A DNA stretch of 64,000 bases from Eubacteriaceae bacterium CHKCI004 (GTDB taxonomy: Bacteria > Bacillota > Clostridia > Lachnospirales > Lachnospiraceae): contig FCNR01000054.1 in the NCBI GenBank assembly GCA_900016875.1, positions 109,740-173,739 of the forward strand, in the 5' to 3' direction. The position numbers and the translations under genes are program-made. The notes beneath the pieces were generated by a model, which made no database searches, was not told the DNA's origin, and saw only the letters and a program-made list of their open reading frames with translations. Shown piece by piece: positions 8,895 through 18,387 of the stretch (its first letter is position 1; every line of letters begins with the position of its first letter).

Positions 8895-8935
8895 TCCCTC
8901 CGCATATACTGCATTAGTATTGGGGAGGGATTTTT
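8895..8935 (+). terminator. Hairpin with T tract between the GNAT gene and spoIVA
   Basis: TCCCTC (about 8895-8900) can pair with GAGGGA (8925-8930), with AATAC/GTAT-type pairs inside, followed by TTTTT. It probably terminates the GNAT transcript. The right arm is also the Shine-Dalgarno of spoIVA, so the hairpin may hide that site in read-through RNA. Confidence 0.5.
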
Positions 8936-8936
8936 C

Positions 8937-10406
8937 ATGGAAAAAAATAATATATATCAGGACATTTCAGCAAGAACCGGCGGTGAGATCTATCTGGGCG
9001 TGGTGGGCCCGGTGCGGAGCGGCAAATCCACATTTATCAAGAGGTTTATGGAATTGATGGTTCTTCCGGAAATCGCCGACGAGCATGAGCGGCAGAGGAC
9101 CATGGATGAGATGCCGCAGAGCGGCACCGGCAAGACCATCATGACCACGGAGCCGAAGTTCATCCCGAAGGAGGCCGTGGAGCTGCCCATGGAAGACATG
9201 AAGGTGAAGGTGCGGCTCATTGACTGTGTGGGATTTATGGTCATGGGAGCCGGCGGCCATCTGGAAAACGGCCAGGAGCGGCTGGTGAAGACGCCGTGGT
9301 TCGACTATGAGGTGCCGTTTACCAAGGCGGCGGAATATGGCACCAGGAAAGTGATCCGGGATCATTCCACCATCGGGATCCTGGTGACCACTGACGGTTC
9401 CTTCGGAGAGATTCCGCGGGATTCCTATGTGGAAGCGGAGAAGCGGACGGTGGAGGAGCTGCAGGTCATCGGAAAACCGTTTCTGGTGCTTCTGAACAGC
9501 GACCGCCCGTATTCCAAGGCGACGCAGAATCTGGCGGAAAACCTCACGAAGGAATACCGCACCACAGTGATGCCGGTCAATTGCGACCAGCTTCGTCAGG
9601 AGGATATTCTGGAGATCATGAAAAATGTACTGCTGGAATTTCCGTTGTCCTCGGTTGGCTTTTATCTGCCGAAATGGGTGGAGACTCTGCGGGATGACCA
9701 CTGGATGAAGAAATCCATTCTGGATCTGATGAAAGAGTATCTGGCGGATAAGGAAAAGATGAAAGATATTTATCAGAAATCCATTCCGCAAAACGAATAT
9801 ATGGAGTCTGGAAAAGTGGAGAAAATCCACATGGATACCGGGGAGGTGGAGGTACGAATCCAGATACGGGATTCCTACTATTATGAAATTCTCTCGGATC
9901 TGACAGGAATATCTATTAAAAATGAATATCATCTCATTCGGCTCATGAAAGAGCTTGCCGGGAAAAAGAAAGAATTCGAGGAGGTTTCTCAGGCGCTTAC
10001 GGACGCCAGGGAGAGAGGATACGGTGTGATGAAACCGGTGCTCTCGGAGATCACGCTTTCCGAGCCGGAGGTCGTGAAGCACGGCAGCAAGTTTGGGGTG
10101 AAGATCCGCGCGGAGGCGCCGTCCATTCATTTGATCCGCGCCAACCTGACCACGGAAATCGCGCCGATTGTGGGGACACAGCTACAGGCAGAAGATCTCA
10201 TTACATATATCCGGGAGCAGGCCGGCGAGGACCCGAAAGAAATCTGGAATGTCAACATTTTCGGCAAGACGCTGGAGCAGCTGGTGGACGACGGCATCTC
10301 AGGAAAGGTGACGAAGATCAATGAAGACAGTCAGGAGAAACTGCAGGGAGCCATGGAAAAAATCGTCAACGAAAGCAGCGGCGGACTGATCTGTATTATT
10401 ATCTGA
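8937..10406 (+). CDS. spoIVA: Stage IV sporulation protein A (spore coat morphogenetic ATPase)
   Basis: 489 residues, close to the 492 of B. subtilis SpoIVA. The chosen ATG follows GGGGAGGGA. It gives the conserved opening with [20 protein letters not shown] and a Walker A loop (VRSGKST, about residues 24-30), and DCVGFMV acts as Walker B region. SpoIVA polymerises on the forespore outer membrane using ATP and forms the base of the coat. The C-terminus ends GGLICIII, matching the hydrophobic SpoIVA tail. It is monocistronic with its own terminator. In Bacillus it is under sigma-E, but I cannot call a sigma-E promoter here with certainty. Confidence 0.97.
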   Translation: MEKNNIYQDISARTGGEIYLGVVGPVRSGKSTFIKRFMELMVLPEIADEHERQRTMDEMPQSGTGKTIMTTEPKFIPKEAVELPMEDMKVKVRLIDCVGFMVMGAGGHLENGQERLVKTPWFDYEVPFTKAAEYGTRKVIRDHSTIGILVTTDGSFGEIPRDSYVEAEKRTVEELQVIGKPFLVLLNSDRPYSKATQNLAENLTKEYRTTVMPVNCDQLRQEDILEIMKNVLLEFPLSSVGFYLPKWVETLRDDHWMKKSILDLMKEYLADKEKMKDIYQKSIPQNEYMESGKVEKIHMDTGEVEVRIQIRDSYYYEILSDLTGISIKNEYHLIRLMKELAGKKKEFEEVSQALTDARERGYGVMKPVLSEITLSEPEVVKHGSKFGVKIRAEAPSIHLIRANLTTEIAPIVGTQLQAEDLITYIREQAGEDPKEIWNVNIFGKTLEQLVDDGISGKVTKINEDSQEKLQGAMEKIVNESSGGLICIII

Positions 10407-10420
10407 GCAGTGAGGGAAAA

Positions 10421-10459
10421 TTCTTCGGAGGCAGAAAATGTGCCTTCGGGGGATTTTTC
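10421..10459 (+). terminator. Terminator of spoIVA
   Basis: Stem of about 12 pairs (10421-10433 with 10441-10453, one bulge), followed by TTTTTC. Confidence 0.75.
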
Positions 10460-10499
10460 TTTGCGTTTCCCAGCGGAAATCCTACGGTAAACTCTATTC

Positions 10500-10527
10500 T
10501 TGCTTTTTCCGCTGAAAATGCTATAAT
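10500..10527 (+). promoter_or_regulatory. Promoter of rnhA
   Basis: TTGCTT near 10500-10505 and a perfect TATAAT at 10522-10527, spacer 16 bp. The TATAAT overlaps an upstream in-frame ATG (10526), which argues against that ATG as the translation start. Confidence 0.6.
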
Positions 10528-10561
10528 GGTGAAAAAACGTTCAGAGAAAAGGAGAGAGATT

Positions 10562-11041
10562 TTGAGAGTAACTATTTATACTGACGGATCGGCCAGAGGC
10601 AATCCGGGACCGGGCGGCTATGGGACGGTACTTCTTTATACAGATGCGAAAGGAATCTGTCACCGGAGAGAACTGTCCGGAGGATTCAGACAGACTACCA
10701 ACAACCGCATGGAGATCCTGGCGGCTATCGTAGGACTGGAGGCGTTGATCAGACCCTGTCAGGTGGATATTTATTCTGACTCTCAGTACCTGGTAAAGGC
10801 CTTCAATGAACACTGGATAGACGGCTGGAAGAAAAAGGACTGGAAGAGGAACCGGAAGGATCCGGTAAAGAACGTGGATCTGTGGAAAAGGCTGCTGGCT
10901 GCCATGGAACCCCATGAGGTGAGTTTCCACTGGGTAAAGGGACATGCGGGACATCCGGAAAATGAACGGTGCGACGCCATGGCTGTGGATGCGGCGCTCG
11001 GCGATGATCTGCCGGAGGATGAAGGAATGTATCTCGGATAG
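10562..11041 (+). CDS. rnhA: Ribonuclease HI
   Basis: 159 residues from a TTG start at 10562. AAGGAG lies nine bases upstream, and the length fits RNase HI (about 155). The upstream ATG at 10526 lies within the -10 box and is rejected. The catalytic residues are D8 ([10 protein letters not shown]), E51 (NNRMEIL), D73 (YSDSQYL) and D138, with the mobile H128 in [15 protein letters not shown]. The enzyme cleaves the RNA strand of RNA-DNA hybrids. The basic handle segment ([12 protein letters not shown]) is present. Confidence 0.93.
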   Translation: MRVTIYTDGSARGNPGPGGYGTVLLYTDAKGICHRRELSGGFRQTTNNRMEILAAIVGLEALIRPCQVDIYSDSQYLVKAFNEHWIDGWKKKDWKRNRKDPVKNVDLWKRLLAAMEPHEVSFHWVKGHAGHPENERCDAMAVDAALGDDLPEDEGMYLG

Positions 11042-11072
11042 CATAGACGGCGATATTTTTTGCCGGATGACA

Positions 11073-11103
11073 TACAGTAAAGAAGAGACATATACTTACT
11101 GTA
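11073..11103. promoter_or_regulatory. Inverted repeat, possible operator
   Basis: Perfect 8-bp inverted repeat TACAGTAA / TTACTGTA separated by 15 bases, in the 229-bp gap before the alarmone synthetase gene. No T tract follows, so it is not an obvious terminator. Regulator unknown. Confidence 0.35.
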
Positions 11104-11270
11104 CATAGGAAAAACAACAAAAAAGTTTCAGAGAAAAGATAAAGAAGACGACTGCCGAAGATGCTTTAGATACATTTCACAAAAAATTACGAAAGAAGTG
11201 CTTTTTTTTCTATTATATGTTATACTTATATGAGATATGACAGAGAGCTATTTCAGTGGGAGGTGATGAT

Positions 11271-12074
11271 ATGGAGATACAGCTATGGCGGGAATTGCTT
11301 GACCCTTACCAGCTTGCCGTGGATGAGATGGTGGTGAAGTTCAATCATGTTATTACAGAACACAGAACCCGGGGATTGTATTCTCCAATTGAATCGGTAG
11401 AGGGACGATTAAAGAGCATTGTCAGCATTCTGGATAAGATGAAACGGAAAGAAATATCCATGAATGATATTGAAGAGAAGATAGAAGACATAGCCGGGAT
11501 CCGGCTGAATTGTCAGTTTGTGGAAGACATTGACAGGGTCGTACAGATGATCAAGGAACGTACAGATATGGTGGTGAAATGTGAGAAGGACTATATCAAT
11601 CACATGAAGGCCAGCGGGTATCGCAGCTATCACATCATTGTGGACTACACAGTTAATACCATCAAGGGACCCAAGACATTGAGTGCGGAGATACAGATAC
11701 GGACGATGGCAATGAATTTCTGGGCGACCATTGAGCATTCTCTGCAGTACAAATATAAAGAACATATTCCGGATTACGTACAACAGAAGCTGATTGATGC
11801 TTCCCGGGCTATCATTGATATCGATCAGGCCATGTCGGATGTCCGGGATGAGATTATGGACGCACAGAATTCTCATCAGAAGAAGGAGAATCTGGTGAAG
11901 GATATTCTCAATAACATTCAGAATCTGTATAAGGTGGCTAACAAGAGGGAAGTCACCAAGATTCAGGATGAGTTTTACAAGGTTTATGTGACAGACGATA
12001 TGATGCAGCTGCAGCACTTTGCCAGTCAGCTTGATATTATATCCGAAGGATACCAGACGCAGAGCCTGACATAA
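11271..12074 (+). CDS. Small alarmone (p)ppGpp synthetase, RelQ/YjbM type
   Basis: 267 residues from the ATG that follows GGAGGTGATG. It has a RelA/SpoT synthetase domain without an HD hydrolase domain. Recognisable parts are the IESVEGRLKS region, KIEDIAGIRLNCQFVEDI and SGYRSYHIIVDYTV. The catalytic-domain stretch AEIQIRTMAMNFWATIEHSLQYKY follows. The C-terminal ~60 residues are helical, as in RelQ-type proteins. It transfers pyrophosphate from ATP to GDP/GTP as a stress signal. Length is somewhat above the B. subtilis 211 residues because of the C-terminal extension. The next gene follows after 13 bp. Confidence 0.88.
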   Translation: MEIQLWRELLDPYQLAVDEMVVKFNHVITEHRTRGLYSPIESVEGRLKSIVSILDKMKRKEISMNDIEEKIEDIAGIRLNCQFVEDIDRVVQMIKERTDMVVKCEKDYINHMKASGYRSYHIIVDYTVNTIKGPKTLSAEIQIRTMAMNFWATIEHSLQYKYKEHIPDYVQQKLIDASRAIIDIDQAMSDVRDEIMDAQNSHQKKENLVKDILNNIQNLYKVANKREVTKIQDEFYKVYVTDDMMQLQHFASQLDIISEGYQTQSLT

Positions 12075-12087
12075 CGGAGGATAAAAT

Positions 12088-13623
12088 ATGTATTTGCCGA
12101 AAGAGTTTGAACAGAAAATGCGAAGACTTCTCGGAGAAGATTACGACAATTATTCAGGCAGCTTTGCAAAAGGGTATGGTCAGACATTCAGAGCGAATCA
12201 GTTAAAAATACAACCGGCGGAGCTTCTCCGCCGGTTTGCTGCGAAGCCGGTTCCGTGGTGCGGATATGGATATTATTATGAGGGAGAAGAACGTCTCTCT
12301 GCGCATCCATACTATTTCGGGGGAGCCTATTATATACAGGAACCATGTGCCATGGCTCCTGCTTCTTTTTTGCCGGTAAAACCGGGAGACAAGGTTCTCG
12401 ATCTGTGCGCTGCTCCCGGAGGCAAGACTACGGCACTGGCAGCCAAAATGCAGGGACAGGGTATTCTTGTGGCGAATGATATCAGTATTTCCAGATGCAA
12501 GGCGCTTCTTAAAAACATGGAGCTTGCCGGCGTGCGCAACGCTGTGATAACATGCGAGAGCCCGGAGCGGCTCGCCGGCAGGTTTGCCGGATATTTTGAT
12601 TGTGTACTGGTGGATGCACCCTGCTCCGGCGAGGGAATGTTTCGCAAAGAACCATCCATGGCCAGAGAGTGGTCTCAGGAAGAGGTGGAGAGATATAGCG
12701 CTCTCCAGAAAGAAATCGTACGACAGGCGGCACAGATGGTCCGTCCCGGCGGCTGTCTCCTCTATTCTACCTGCACCTACTCCCCGGAAGAGAACGAACA
12801 GGTGGTGGAGACACTGCTGGCACAGGAAGGAGACCGGGGAGAGACGGGGCAGCAGGAAGACTCCCGGAAAAGAACCGCAGCCCGGCAAAATGAACAGAGA
12901 ATGTTCCGGATGGAGCCGCTCCCTCTGTATCCCGGCGTGGATCAGGGACATCCGGAATGGAGCGAAACCAAAGACGAAAGTCTTCTTCATTGCCGGCGGT
13001 TCTGGAACCACCGGGTGGACGGCGAAGGGCAGTTTGCGGCTCTGTTAAGAAAAGAAGGATGCCGTGCGGGCGCAGCGGAAGAAAATAAGAGCGGCGCGGC
13101 GGCCTTTCAGGCAGCTTTGCCTCCGGAAATATCTTTCCCAAAGAAGAAAAACAATAAGAAATCCCGGAGGGGAAAAGGCGGCGCTTCTCTTTCTGATGCG
13201 GCACAGTCCGGTGCAGAAAACCGGGAGGAGCTGCGGCAGTTTTTGTCCCGGTGTTCTCTTTCCGTTCCGGAGGAACGGCTGCGGTTTATTGACGAAAGGG
13301 TGTTTCTTCTTCCGGAAGGCTGTCCGGATATGAACGGATTCCGGGTGGTTCGTTCGGGACTGTATCTTGGAGATTGTAAAAAGAAACGTTTTGAACCAAG
13401 TCAGGCGCTCGCCATGGCTCTGTATCCGGGAGAGTACGAGAATACAGTGAAGCTTCTCCAGGATGATCCCAGGGTGGAAAAATATCTGCGGGGAGAGACC
13501 GTAGAGGCGGAAAGCGCGGACGGGTGGACGCTCATATGTGTGGATCATCTGTCTCTGGGATGGGGAAAGAGCAGCCGCGGCAGCATCAAAAATAAGATCG
13601 CGCCGGGGTGGCGGAAACAATAA
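12088..13623 (+). CDS. RsmF-like rRNA cytosine-C5 methyltransferase
   Basis: 511 residues, start after GGAGG. The N-terminal RNA-binding part has TFRANQLK, typical of NOL1/NOP2/Sun proteins. The Rossmann methyltransferase core follows, with DLCAAPGGKT for SAM, DAPCSGEGMFRKEP with one catalytic Cys, and YSTCTYSPEENE with the second. The C-terminal ~120 residues (after a low-complexity Lys/Ser/Ala insert around 330-375) fit the PUA-like domain of RsmF, ending LSLGWGKSS. It is distinct from RsmB at 27 kb. It methylates m5C in 16S rRNA in the RsmF family; the exact base here is inferred only. Confidence 0.88.
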   Translation: MYLPKEFEQKMRRLLGEDYDNYSGSFAKGYGQTFRANQLKIQPAELLRRFAAKPVPWCGYGYYYEGEERLSAHPYYFGGAYYIQEPCAMAPASFLPVKPGDKVLDLCAAPGGKTTALAAKMQGQGILVANDISISRCKALLKNMELAGVRNAVITCESPERLAGRFAGYFDCVLVDAPCSGEGMFRKEPSMAREWSQEEVERYSALQKEIVRQAAQMVRPGGCLLYSTCTYSPEENEQVVETLLAQEGDRGETGQQEDSRKRTAARQNEQRMFRMEPLPLYPGVDQGHPEWSETKDESLLHCRRFWNHRVDGEGQFAALLRKEGCRAGAAEENKSGAAAFQAALPPEISFPKKKNNKKSRRGKGGASLSDAAQSGAENREELRQFLSRCSLSVPEERLRFIDERVFLLPEGCPDMNGFRVVRSGLYLGDCKKKRFEPSQALAMALYPGEYENTVKLLQDDPRVEKYLRGETVEAESADGWTLICVDHLSLGWGKSSRGSIKNKIAPGWRKQ

Positions 13624-13683
13624 CGATTCTGACTGACAGATTTTTTGGCAAAATGAAAAAATCATAGAATGAAGGAGAAAACC

Positions 13684-14478
13684 ATGGAACGCATGCGGCT
13701 GGACAAATATCTGGCACAGACGGCGGGGCTGACCCGCAGCGAGGCAAAACAATATCTGAAAAAAGGAAGAGTCTGTGTGGACGGTGCGGTCATAAAAAAA
13801 CCGGAGACGAAGATCGATGCCTGTAAAGCGGCAGTGACAGTGGACGGCAGGCTCTGCCAGTATGAAAAATACACCTATCTCATGCTCCACAAGCCTCAAG
13901 GCGTTGTTTCTGCCACGGAAGACAAACAGGAGCAAACCGTGCTTGATCTCATAAAAGAACCGGCGCGGGGACTGTTTCCCGTGGGGAGACTTGACAAGGA
14001 CACGGAAGGGCTGCTGCTCCTGACCAACGACGGCGCGCTGGCTCACGAACTGCTCTCCCCGAAAAAGCACGTGGATAAATGCTACTATGCGGTCCTGGAC
14101 GGCCCGGTGGGTGAGAAAGAGCAGGAAGCCTTCGCAGAAGGTCTTGATATCGGAGATGAAAAGCAGACGCTCCCGGCAAAGCTGGTGCCAGCGGGCAGAG
14201 CAGATGCGCCGGCGCATGCACCATCGGCAGAAGGAACGGTTCGTTCCGTGCAGCCAGAATCGGTAAAGACGGCTTGCCCGGCGAATCCTTACGGCGTCTT
14301 CATCACCATCCAGGAAGGCCGTTTTCACCAGATAAAACGCATGGCGAAGGCTGTGGGAAGAGAGGTGCTTTATCTGAAACGCATCTCCATGGGAAGTCTG
14401 CGGCTGGACGACCGGCTCTCGCCGGGAGAATACCGTCCGCTGACGGAAGAAGAGATCGCGGTGCTAAAGGGAGAATAA
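13684..14478 (+). CDS. RsuA/RluB-family rRNA pseudouridine synthase
   Basis: 264 residues. The start is the ATG seven bases after AAGGAG; the earlier in-frame ATG lies upstream of that site. It has an N-terminal S4 RNA-binding domain (MRLDKYLAQTAGLTRSEAKQ), then the RsuA-type catalytic core with LHKPQGVVSA and GRLDKDTEGLLLLTNDG, where the Asp of GRLD is the nucleophile. The C-terminal EGRFHQIKRM motif is also typical. An insert of about 35 residues, rich in Ala/Pro/Ser (around 180-215), interrupts the catalytic domain. Target (16S U516-type or 23S) is not decidable from sequence alone. Confidence 0.88.
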   Translation: MERMRLDKYLAQTAGLTRSEAKQYLKKGRVCVDGAVIKKPETKIDACKAAVTVDGRLCQYEKYTYLMLHKPQGVVSATEDKQEQTVLDLIKEPARGLFPVGRLDKDTEGLLLLTNDGALAHELLSPKKHVDKCYYAVLDGPVGEKEQEAFAEGLDIGDEKQTLPAKLVPAGRADAPAHAPSAEGTVRSVQPESVKTACPANPYGVFITIQEGRFHQIKRMAKAVGREVLYLKRISMGSLRLDDRLSPGEYRPLTEEEIAVLKGE

Positions 14479-14479
14479 C

Positions 14480-16477
14480 ATGGACAGACGAAACAACTTT
14501 TTGCCTACAAATAAAAAAGAGATGAGAGAGCGTGGCTGGGAACAGGTGGATTTTGTGTACATTTCCGGCGACGCTTATGTGGATCACCCGTCTTTCGGGA
14601 TGGCAATCATCACGAGACTGCTGGAACATGCAGGTTATAAAGTGGCGGTCATCGCGCAGCCGGACTGGAAAAAGGACGAGAGCATCACTGTCTGCGGGGA
14701 GCCGAGACTGGCGTTTCTTGTGTCGGCGGGCAATATGGATTCCATGGTCAATCATTATACCTCTGCTAAGAAGAGGAGACATCAGGATGCCTACACGCCG
14801 GGCGGCGGTTTTTCCAGAAGACCGGACCGGGCGGTGACCGTTTACAGCAATCTTATACGGAAGACCTATAAGAAGACGCCGATTCTGCTGGGCGGTATTG
14901 AAGCGTCCCTGCGGCGGCTGGCCCACTACGATTACTGGAGCGACACGGTAAAGCGTTCGGTGCTGCTGGACGCCGGTGCGGATCTTCTGATGTACGGCAT
15001 GGGAGAGCATTCTGTTCTGGAGATCGCCGAAGCGCTGCAGGCAGGAATCCCGGTGAACGAGATCACTTATGTGCGCGGCACGGTATTTCGCTGCCGCAGC
15101 CTGTCGGAGCTTTCCGGAGATTATGAATTACTTCCGTCTTATCCGTCCATACTTCAGTCAAAGGAAGAATATGCCAGAAGCTACTACCGGCAGTACCAGA
15201 ACACTGACGCCATAACGGCAAAGCGGCTGGTGGAGCCTTATAAAGAAACAGAGTACGTGGTGCAGAATCCGCCGGCGCTGCCTCTTACAACAGAGGAGAT
15301 GGACGCCGTCTATGATCTGCCGTATCAGCGGACATGGCATCCTTCCTGCGACGCCGAGGGAGGCGTTCCTGCCATTCAGGAAGTGAAGTTTTCCCTGGTC
15401 AGCAACCGGGGCTGCTTTGGCGGCTGCAGCTTCTGCGCGCTTACTTTTCATCAGGGCAGACGCGTGCAGGTGCGGAGCCATGCGTCCATTCTCAAGGAAG
15501 CGGAGCAGATGACTAAAGACCCGGACTTTAAAGGATATATTCACGATGTGGGCGGACCGACGGCGGATTTCCGTCACCCTGCCTGCAGAAAACAGATAGA
15601 AAAAGGCGTGTGCAGTCACCGGCAGTGCCTGTTTCCAAAACCATGCCCGAATCTGGACAGCAGCCACAGGGATTACATTTCCTTATTAAAAAAGCTGCGC
15701 CGGCTGCCGGGAGTGAAGAAGGTATTTATCCGCTCCGGTATCCGCTTTGATTATGTGCTGGCAGAAGGCGACAAAGACTTTCTGCGGGAGCTGTGCGAAT
15801 ACCATGTAAGCGGACAGCTCAAGGTGGCGCCGGAACATATCAGCGATTCGGTGCTTTCCATGATGGGCAAACCGTCCAACGATGTGTACGAGCGTTTTGT
15901 CCGAAGCTATCACGAAATGAACCGGAGACTGGGAAAGAAGCAGTATCTTGTTCCGTATCTGATGTCTTCCCATCCGGGCTCCGGTCTGAAAGAGGCGGTG
16001 GAGCTGGCGGAGTATGTCAGGGATCTGGGTTATATGCCGGAGCAGGTGCAGGACTATTACCCGACGCCGGGAACCATTTCCACCTGCATGTATTATACGG
16101 GACTTGACCCGCGCACCATGAAGCCAGTGTATGTTCCGAGAACAGCCAGAGAGAAAAAGATGCAGCGTGCGCTCATACAGTACCAAAATCCCGAAAATTA
16201 TGCTATTGTAAAGGAAGCATTGCTGGCGGCAGGGCGGGAAGACCTGATCGGCTACGGTGAAAAATGTCTGATTCCGCCCCGGCAGGGACACGGCGGCAGA
16301 CAAACTGCCGGTACCGGCAGAACATTTTCAGTCAGGGAGCGGCAGTCTGTCCCGGGTAACAAAACGGTTAAGGGGAAAGACCGTCACGCAGCTGCTGCCG
16401 GTAAACCGGCAAAGAAGAAGAAAACAATCCGTAACGTGCACAAAAAGAAGAAACACGGACAGGGAGGGCGATCATGA
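14480..16477 (+). CDS. YgiQ-family radical SAM protein
   Basis: 665 residues, separated from the previous stop by one base. The 4Fe-4S cluster cysteines are C312, C316 and C319 in SNRGCFGGCSFCAL (CxxxCxxC). The long N-terminal domain (FLPTNKKEMRERGWEQVDFV...) and the C-terminal region with QDYYPTPGTISTCMYYTG are hallmarks of the UPF0313/YgiQ family, whose reaction is not known to me. The last ~70 residues are Lys/Arg/Gly-rich and probably disordered. Overlap with the following SDR gene (4 bp) shows a tightly packed operon. Confidence 0.9.
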   Translation: MDRRNNFLPTNKKEMRERGWEQVDFVYISGDAYVDHPSFGMAIITRLLEHAGYKVAVIAQPDWKKDESITVCGEPRLAFLVSAGNMDSMVNHYTSAKKRRHQDAYTPGGGFSRRPDRAVTVYSNLIRKTYKKTPILLGGIEASLRRLAHYDYWSDTVKRSVLLDAGADLLMYGMGEHSVLEIAEALQAGIPVNEITYVRGTVFRCRSLSELSGDYELLPSYPSILQSKEEYARSYYRQYQNTDAITAKRLVEPYKETEYVVQNPPALPLTTEEMDAVYDLPYQRTWHPSCDAEGGVPAIQEVKFSLVSNRGCFGGCSFCALTFHQGRRVQVRSHASILKEAEQMTKDPDFKGYIHDVGGPTADFRHPACRKQIEKGVCSHRQCLFPKPCPNLDSSHRDYISLLKKLRRLPGVKKVFIRSGIRFDYVLAEGDKDFLRELCEYHVSGQLKVAPEHISDSVLSMMGKPSNDVYERFVRSYHEMNRRLGKKQYLVPYLMSSHPGSGLKEAVELAEYVRDLGYMPEQVQDYYPTPGTISTCMYYTGLDPRTMKPVYVPRTAREKKMQRALIQYQNPENYAIVKEALLAAGREDLIGYGEKCLIPPRQGHGGRQTAGTGRTFSVRERQSVPGNKTVKGKDRHAAAAGKPAKKKKTIRNVHKKKKHGQGGRS

Positions 16478-17238
16478 AGATTGGGATAATAACCGGGGCT
16501 TCTTCCGGTATGGGGAAGGAATTTGTAAAACTGACCATGAGTGAACAGCTGAATCTGGATGAAATCTGGGTGATAGCCAGAAGAAAAGAACGGCTGGAGG
16601 CATGGCAGAAACATTATGCGGAGCAGACATTCCGGGTGCTGGCGCTTGATCTGCAGAAAGAGGAGGATATGGAGAGGCTCAGGAAAGAACTGGAAGAGAC
16701 ACAGCCGGAAATCTCTCTCATGATTCACTGTGCCGGTTTTGGAATCATGGGGAGAATTGATGAGATTCCTGCCGAGGAGCAGATGGAGATGGTGGATGTC
16801 AACTGCCGCAGTGTGGTGGAGCTTACGACCATGTTTCTGCCGTATATGGAAAAAGGCGGCCGGATGATCTATATGGCGTCCTCGGCGGCATTTCTGCCAC
16901 AGCCGGGTTTTGCGGTATATTCGGCGACCAAAGCTTTTGTGCTGAGTTTTGTCCGGAGTCTGCGGGCAGAATGCCGGGAAAGCAATCTTGGTATCACTGT
17001 TGTCTGCCCGGGCGCGGTGAAAACTGAATTTTTCAAACGGGCGGCGGAACAAAAACATCTGCCGGCTTATAAGAAGATGGTGATGTCAGACCCGAAAAAA
17101 GTTGTGAGAAAGGCGTGGAGGGATAATATTGCAGGAAAAGAAATCTCGGTTTATGGAAAACCGATGAAACTGTTCCATACGGCGTCCAAAGTTCTGCCGC
17201 ATAAAGTATTCCTTCATTTTATGGGAAGACAGAAATGA
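16474..17238 (+). CDS. SDR-family oxidoreductase
   Basis: 254 residues. Cofactor motif TGASSGMGKE, then HCAGFG, catalytic Ser in MASSAAF and YSATK as the Tyr/Lys pair. The C-terminal part after VCPGAVKTEFF fits the DltE/YqjQ-like classical SDRs rather than FabG. Substrate unknown. It overlaps its upstream neighbour by 4 bp and the downstream pseudouridine synthase gene by 4 bp (ATGA-type junctions), so the three are translationally coupled even though their functions look unrelated. Confidence 0.88.
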   Translation: MKIGIITGASSGMGKEFVKLTMSEQLNLDEIWVIARRKERLEAWQKHYAEQTFRVLALDLQKEEDMERLRKELEETQPEISLMIHCAGFGIMGRIDEIPAEEQMEMVDVNCRSVVELTTMFLPYMEKGGRMIYMASSAAFLPQPGFAVYSATKAFVLSFVRSLRAECRESNLGITVVCPGAVKTEFFKRAAEQKHLPAYKKMVMSDPKKVVRKAWRDNIAGKEISVYGKPMKLFHTASKVLPHKVFLHFMGRQK

Positions 17239-18284
17239 AAGAAATTATTGTGACTAAAGCGGAGGCCGGGCAGCGATTTGACCGTTATCTGAAAAAATAT
17301 ATGCCGGAAGCAGCTTCCGGTTTTCTCCATAAAATGCTCCGTAAAAAGAATATTAAGCTGAATGGAAACAAGGCGGAGGGAAACGAGAAAATCAGGGAGG
17401 GTGATTCCATCCAGATTTATTTTTCGGAAGAGACTCTTGCGAAGTTTACCGGTCGGACCGGAAGAAATGTATCGTCTGTTTCGAAAGATGAGCGGCCTGT
17501 CGGGAAAAAGAAGCCGTCCACAGGAAAAAGAGAAGAATCCCTGCGGCGGCAGGTTCATTTGCTGTATGCCACAGAAGATATCCTGATTTTTCATAAACCG
17601 GCGGGGATGCTCACGCAGAAAGCCAGGCCGGAGGACGATTCCCTCAATGATTATCTTCTGGATTACTGCCGGAAGAATGACATTATTAAAGAAGGAACGA
17701 CTGCTTTTCGTCCATCTGTGGCAAACAGGCTGGACCGGAATACCAGCGGAATTGTTCTCTGCGGCATCACAACGGCGGGTCTTCAGACCATAAGCCGGAT
17801 GCTCAGGAAGAGGGAACTTGAGAAATATTATCTGTGTATCGTGCAGGGAACCATGCGGGAAGACCGGAAAATCAAAGGCTGGCTCATAAAAGATGAAAAG
17901 AAGAATACCGTTACGCTTTCCCGGCGTCCCGCCGAGGGAGCTTCGCCGGTGGAGACCTGGTATCAGGTTCTTGACACTTCGCCGGAAGCAACGTTTTTAA
18001 AGGTCAGGCTCATCACAGGAAAGAGCCACCAGATCCGCGCCCATCTGGCGTCGGAAGGACATCCGGTGCTCGGTGATTACAAGTACGGCAACCGTGCGGA
18101 AAATGACCGTCTGAAACGGAAAACCGGCATCAACTATCAGCTGCTTCACAGTTATGAGCTGAAGATGACGGGCAGCGACGCTCATGCAGCTTCCCGTATG
18201 CTCCATGTGATCGATCCGCCGCCGGCGCCGTTCCGGCAGGCCATGGAGTTTTACGGATTGTCGTTGAACGAACGGCGGCGATAG
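17235..18284 (+). CDS. RluA-family pseudouridine synthase
   Basis: 349 residues. An N-terminal S4-like domain (FDRYLKKYMPEAASGFLHKM) is followed by a basic linker and the RluA catalytic domain. The catalytic Asp lies in NRLDRNTSG. The HKPAGMLTQ strand and the GKSHQIRAHL motif also match. Enzymes of this family isomerise uridines of 23S rRNA (RluC/RluD) or tRNA; which base is modified here is not decidable. Third RNA-modifying enzyme in this 6-kb block. Confidence 0.9.
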   Translation: MKEIIVTKAEAGQRFDRYLKKYMPEAASGFLHKMLRKKNIKLNGNKAEGNEKIREGDSIQIYFSEETLAKFTGRTGRNVSSVSKDERPVGKKKPSTGKREESLRRQVHLLYATEDILIFHKPAGMLTQKARPEDDSLNDYLLDYCRKNDIIKEGTTAFRPSVANRLDRNTSGIVLCGITTAGLQTISRMLRKRELEKYYLCIVQGTMREDRKIKGWLIKDEKKNTVTLSRRPAEGASPVETWYQVLDTSPEATFLKVRLITGKSHQIRAHLASEGHPVLGDYKYGNRAENDRLKRKTGINYQLLHSYELKMTGSDAHAASRMLHVIDPPPAPFRQAMEFYGLSLNERRR

Positions 18285-18387
18285 AACGCAGGATAAAACC
18301 GATGAATCAGCGATGGAGATAGAAAGCCGGATGAAACCCAATGAATCAGCGAGAGCAAGAAATAAAAAATCAGAGGCAGGAATAAGA

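Noticed and set aside
8967..10130. 387-codon minus-strand frame
   Set aside because: Antisense to spoIVA; low-complexity His/Arg/Leu-rich product, no ribosome binding site.
10526..10561. N-terminal extension of RNase H from ATG 10526
   Set aside because: The ATG lies inside the TATAAT box and has no Shine-Dalgarno, while TTG 10562 has AAGGAG and gives the family length.
13045..14328. 427-codon minus-strand frame
   Set aside because: Spans the ends of two well-supported plus-strand genes (RsmF-like and RsuA-like) on the opposite strand.
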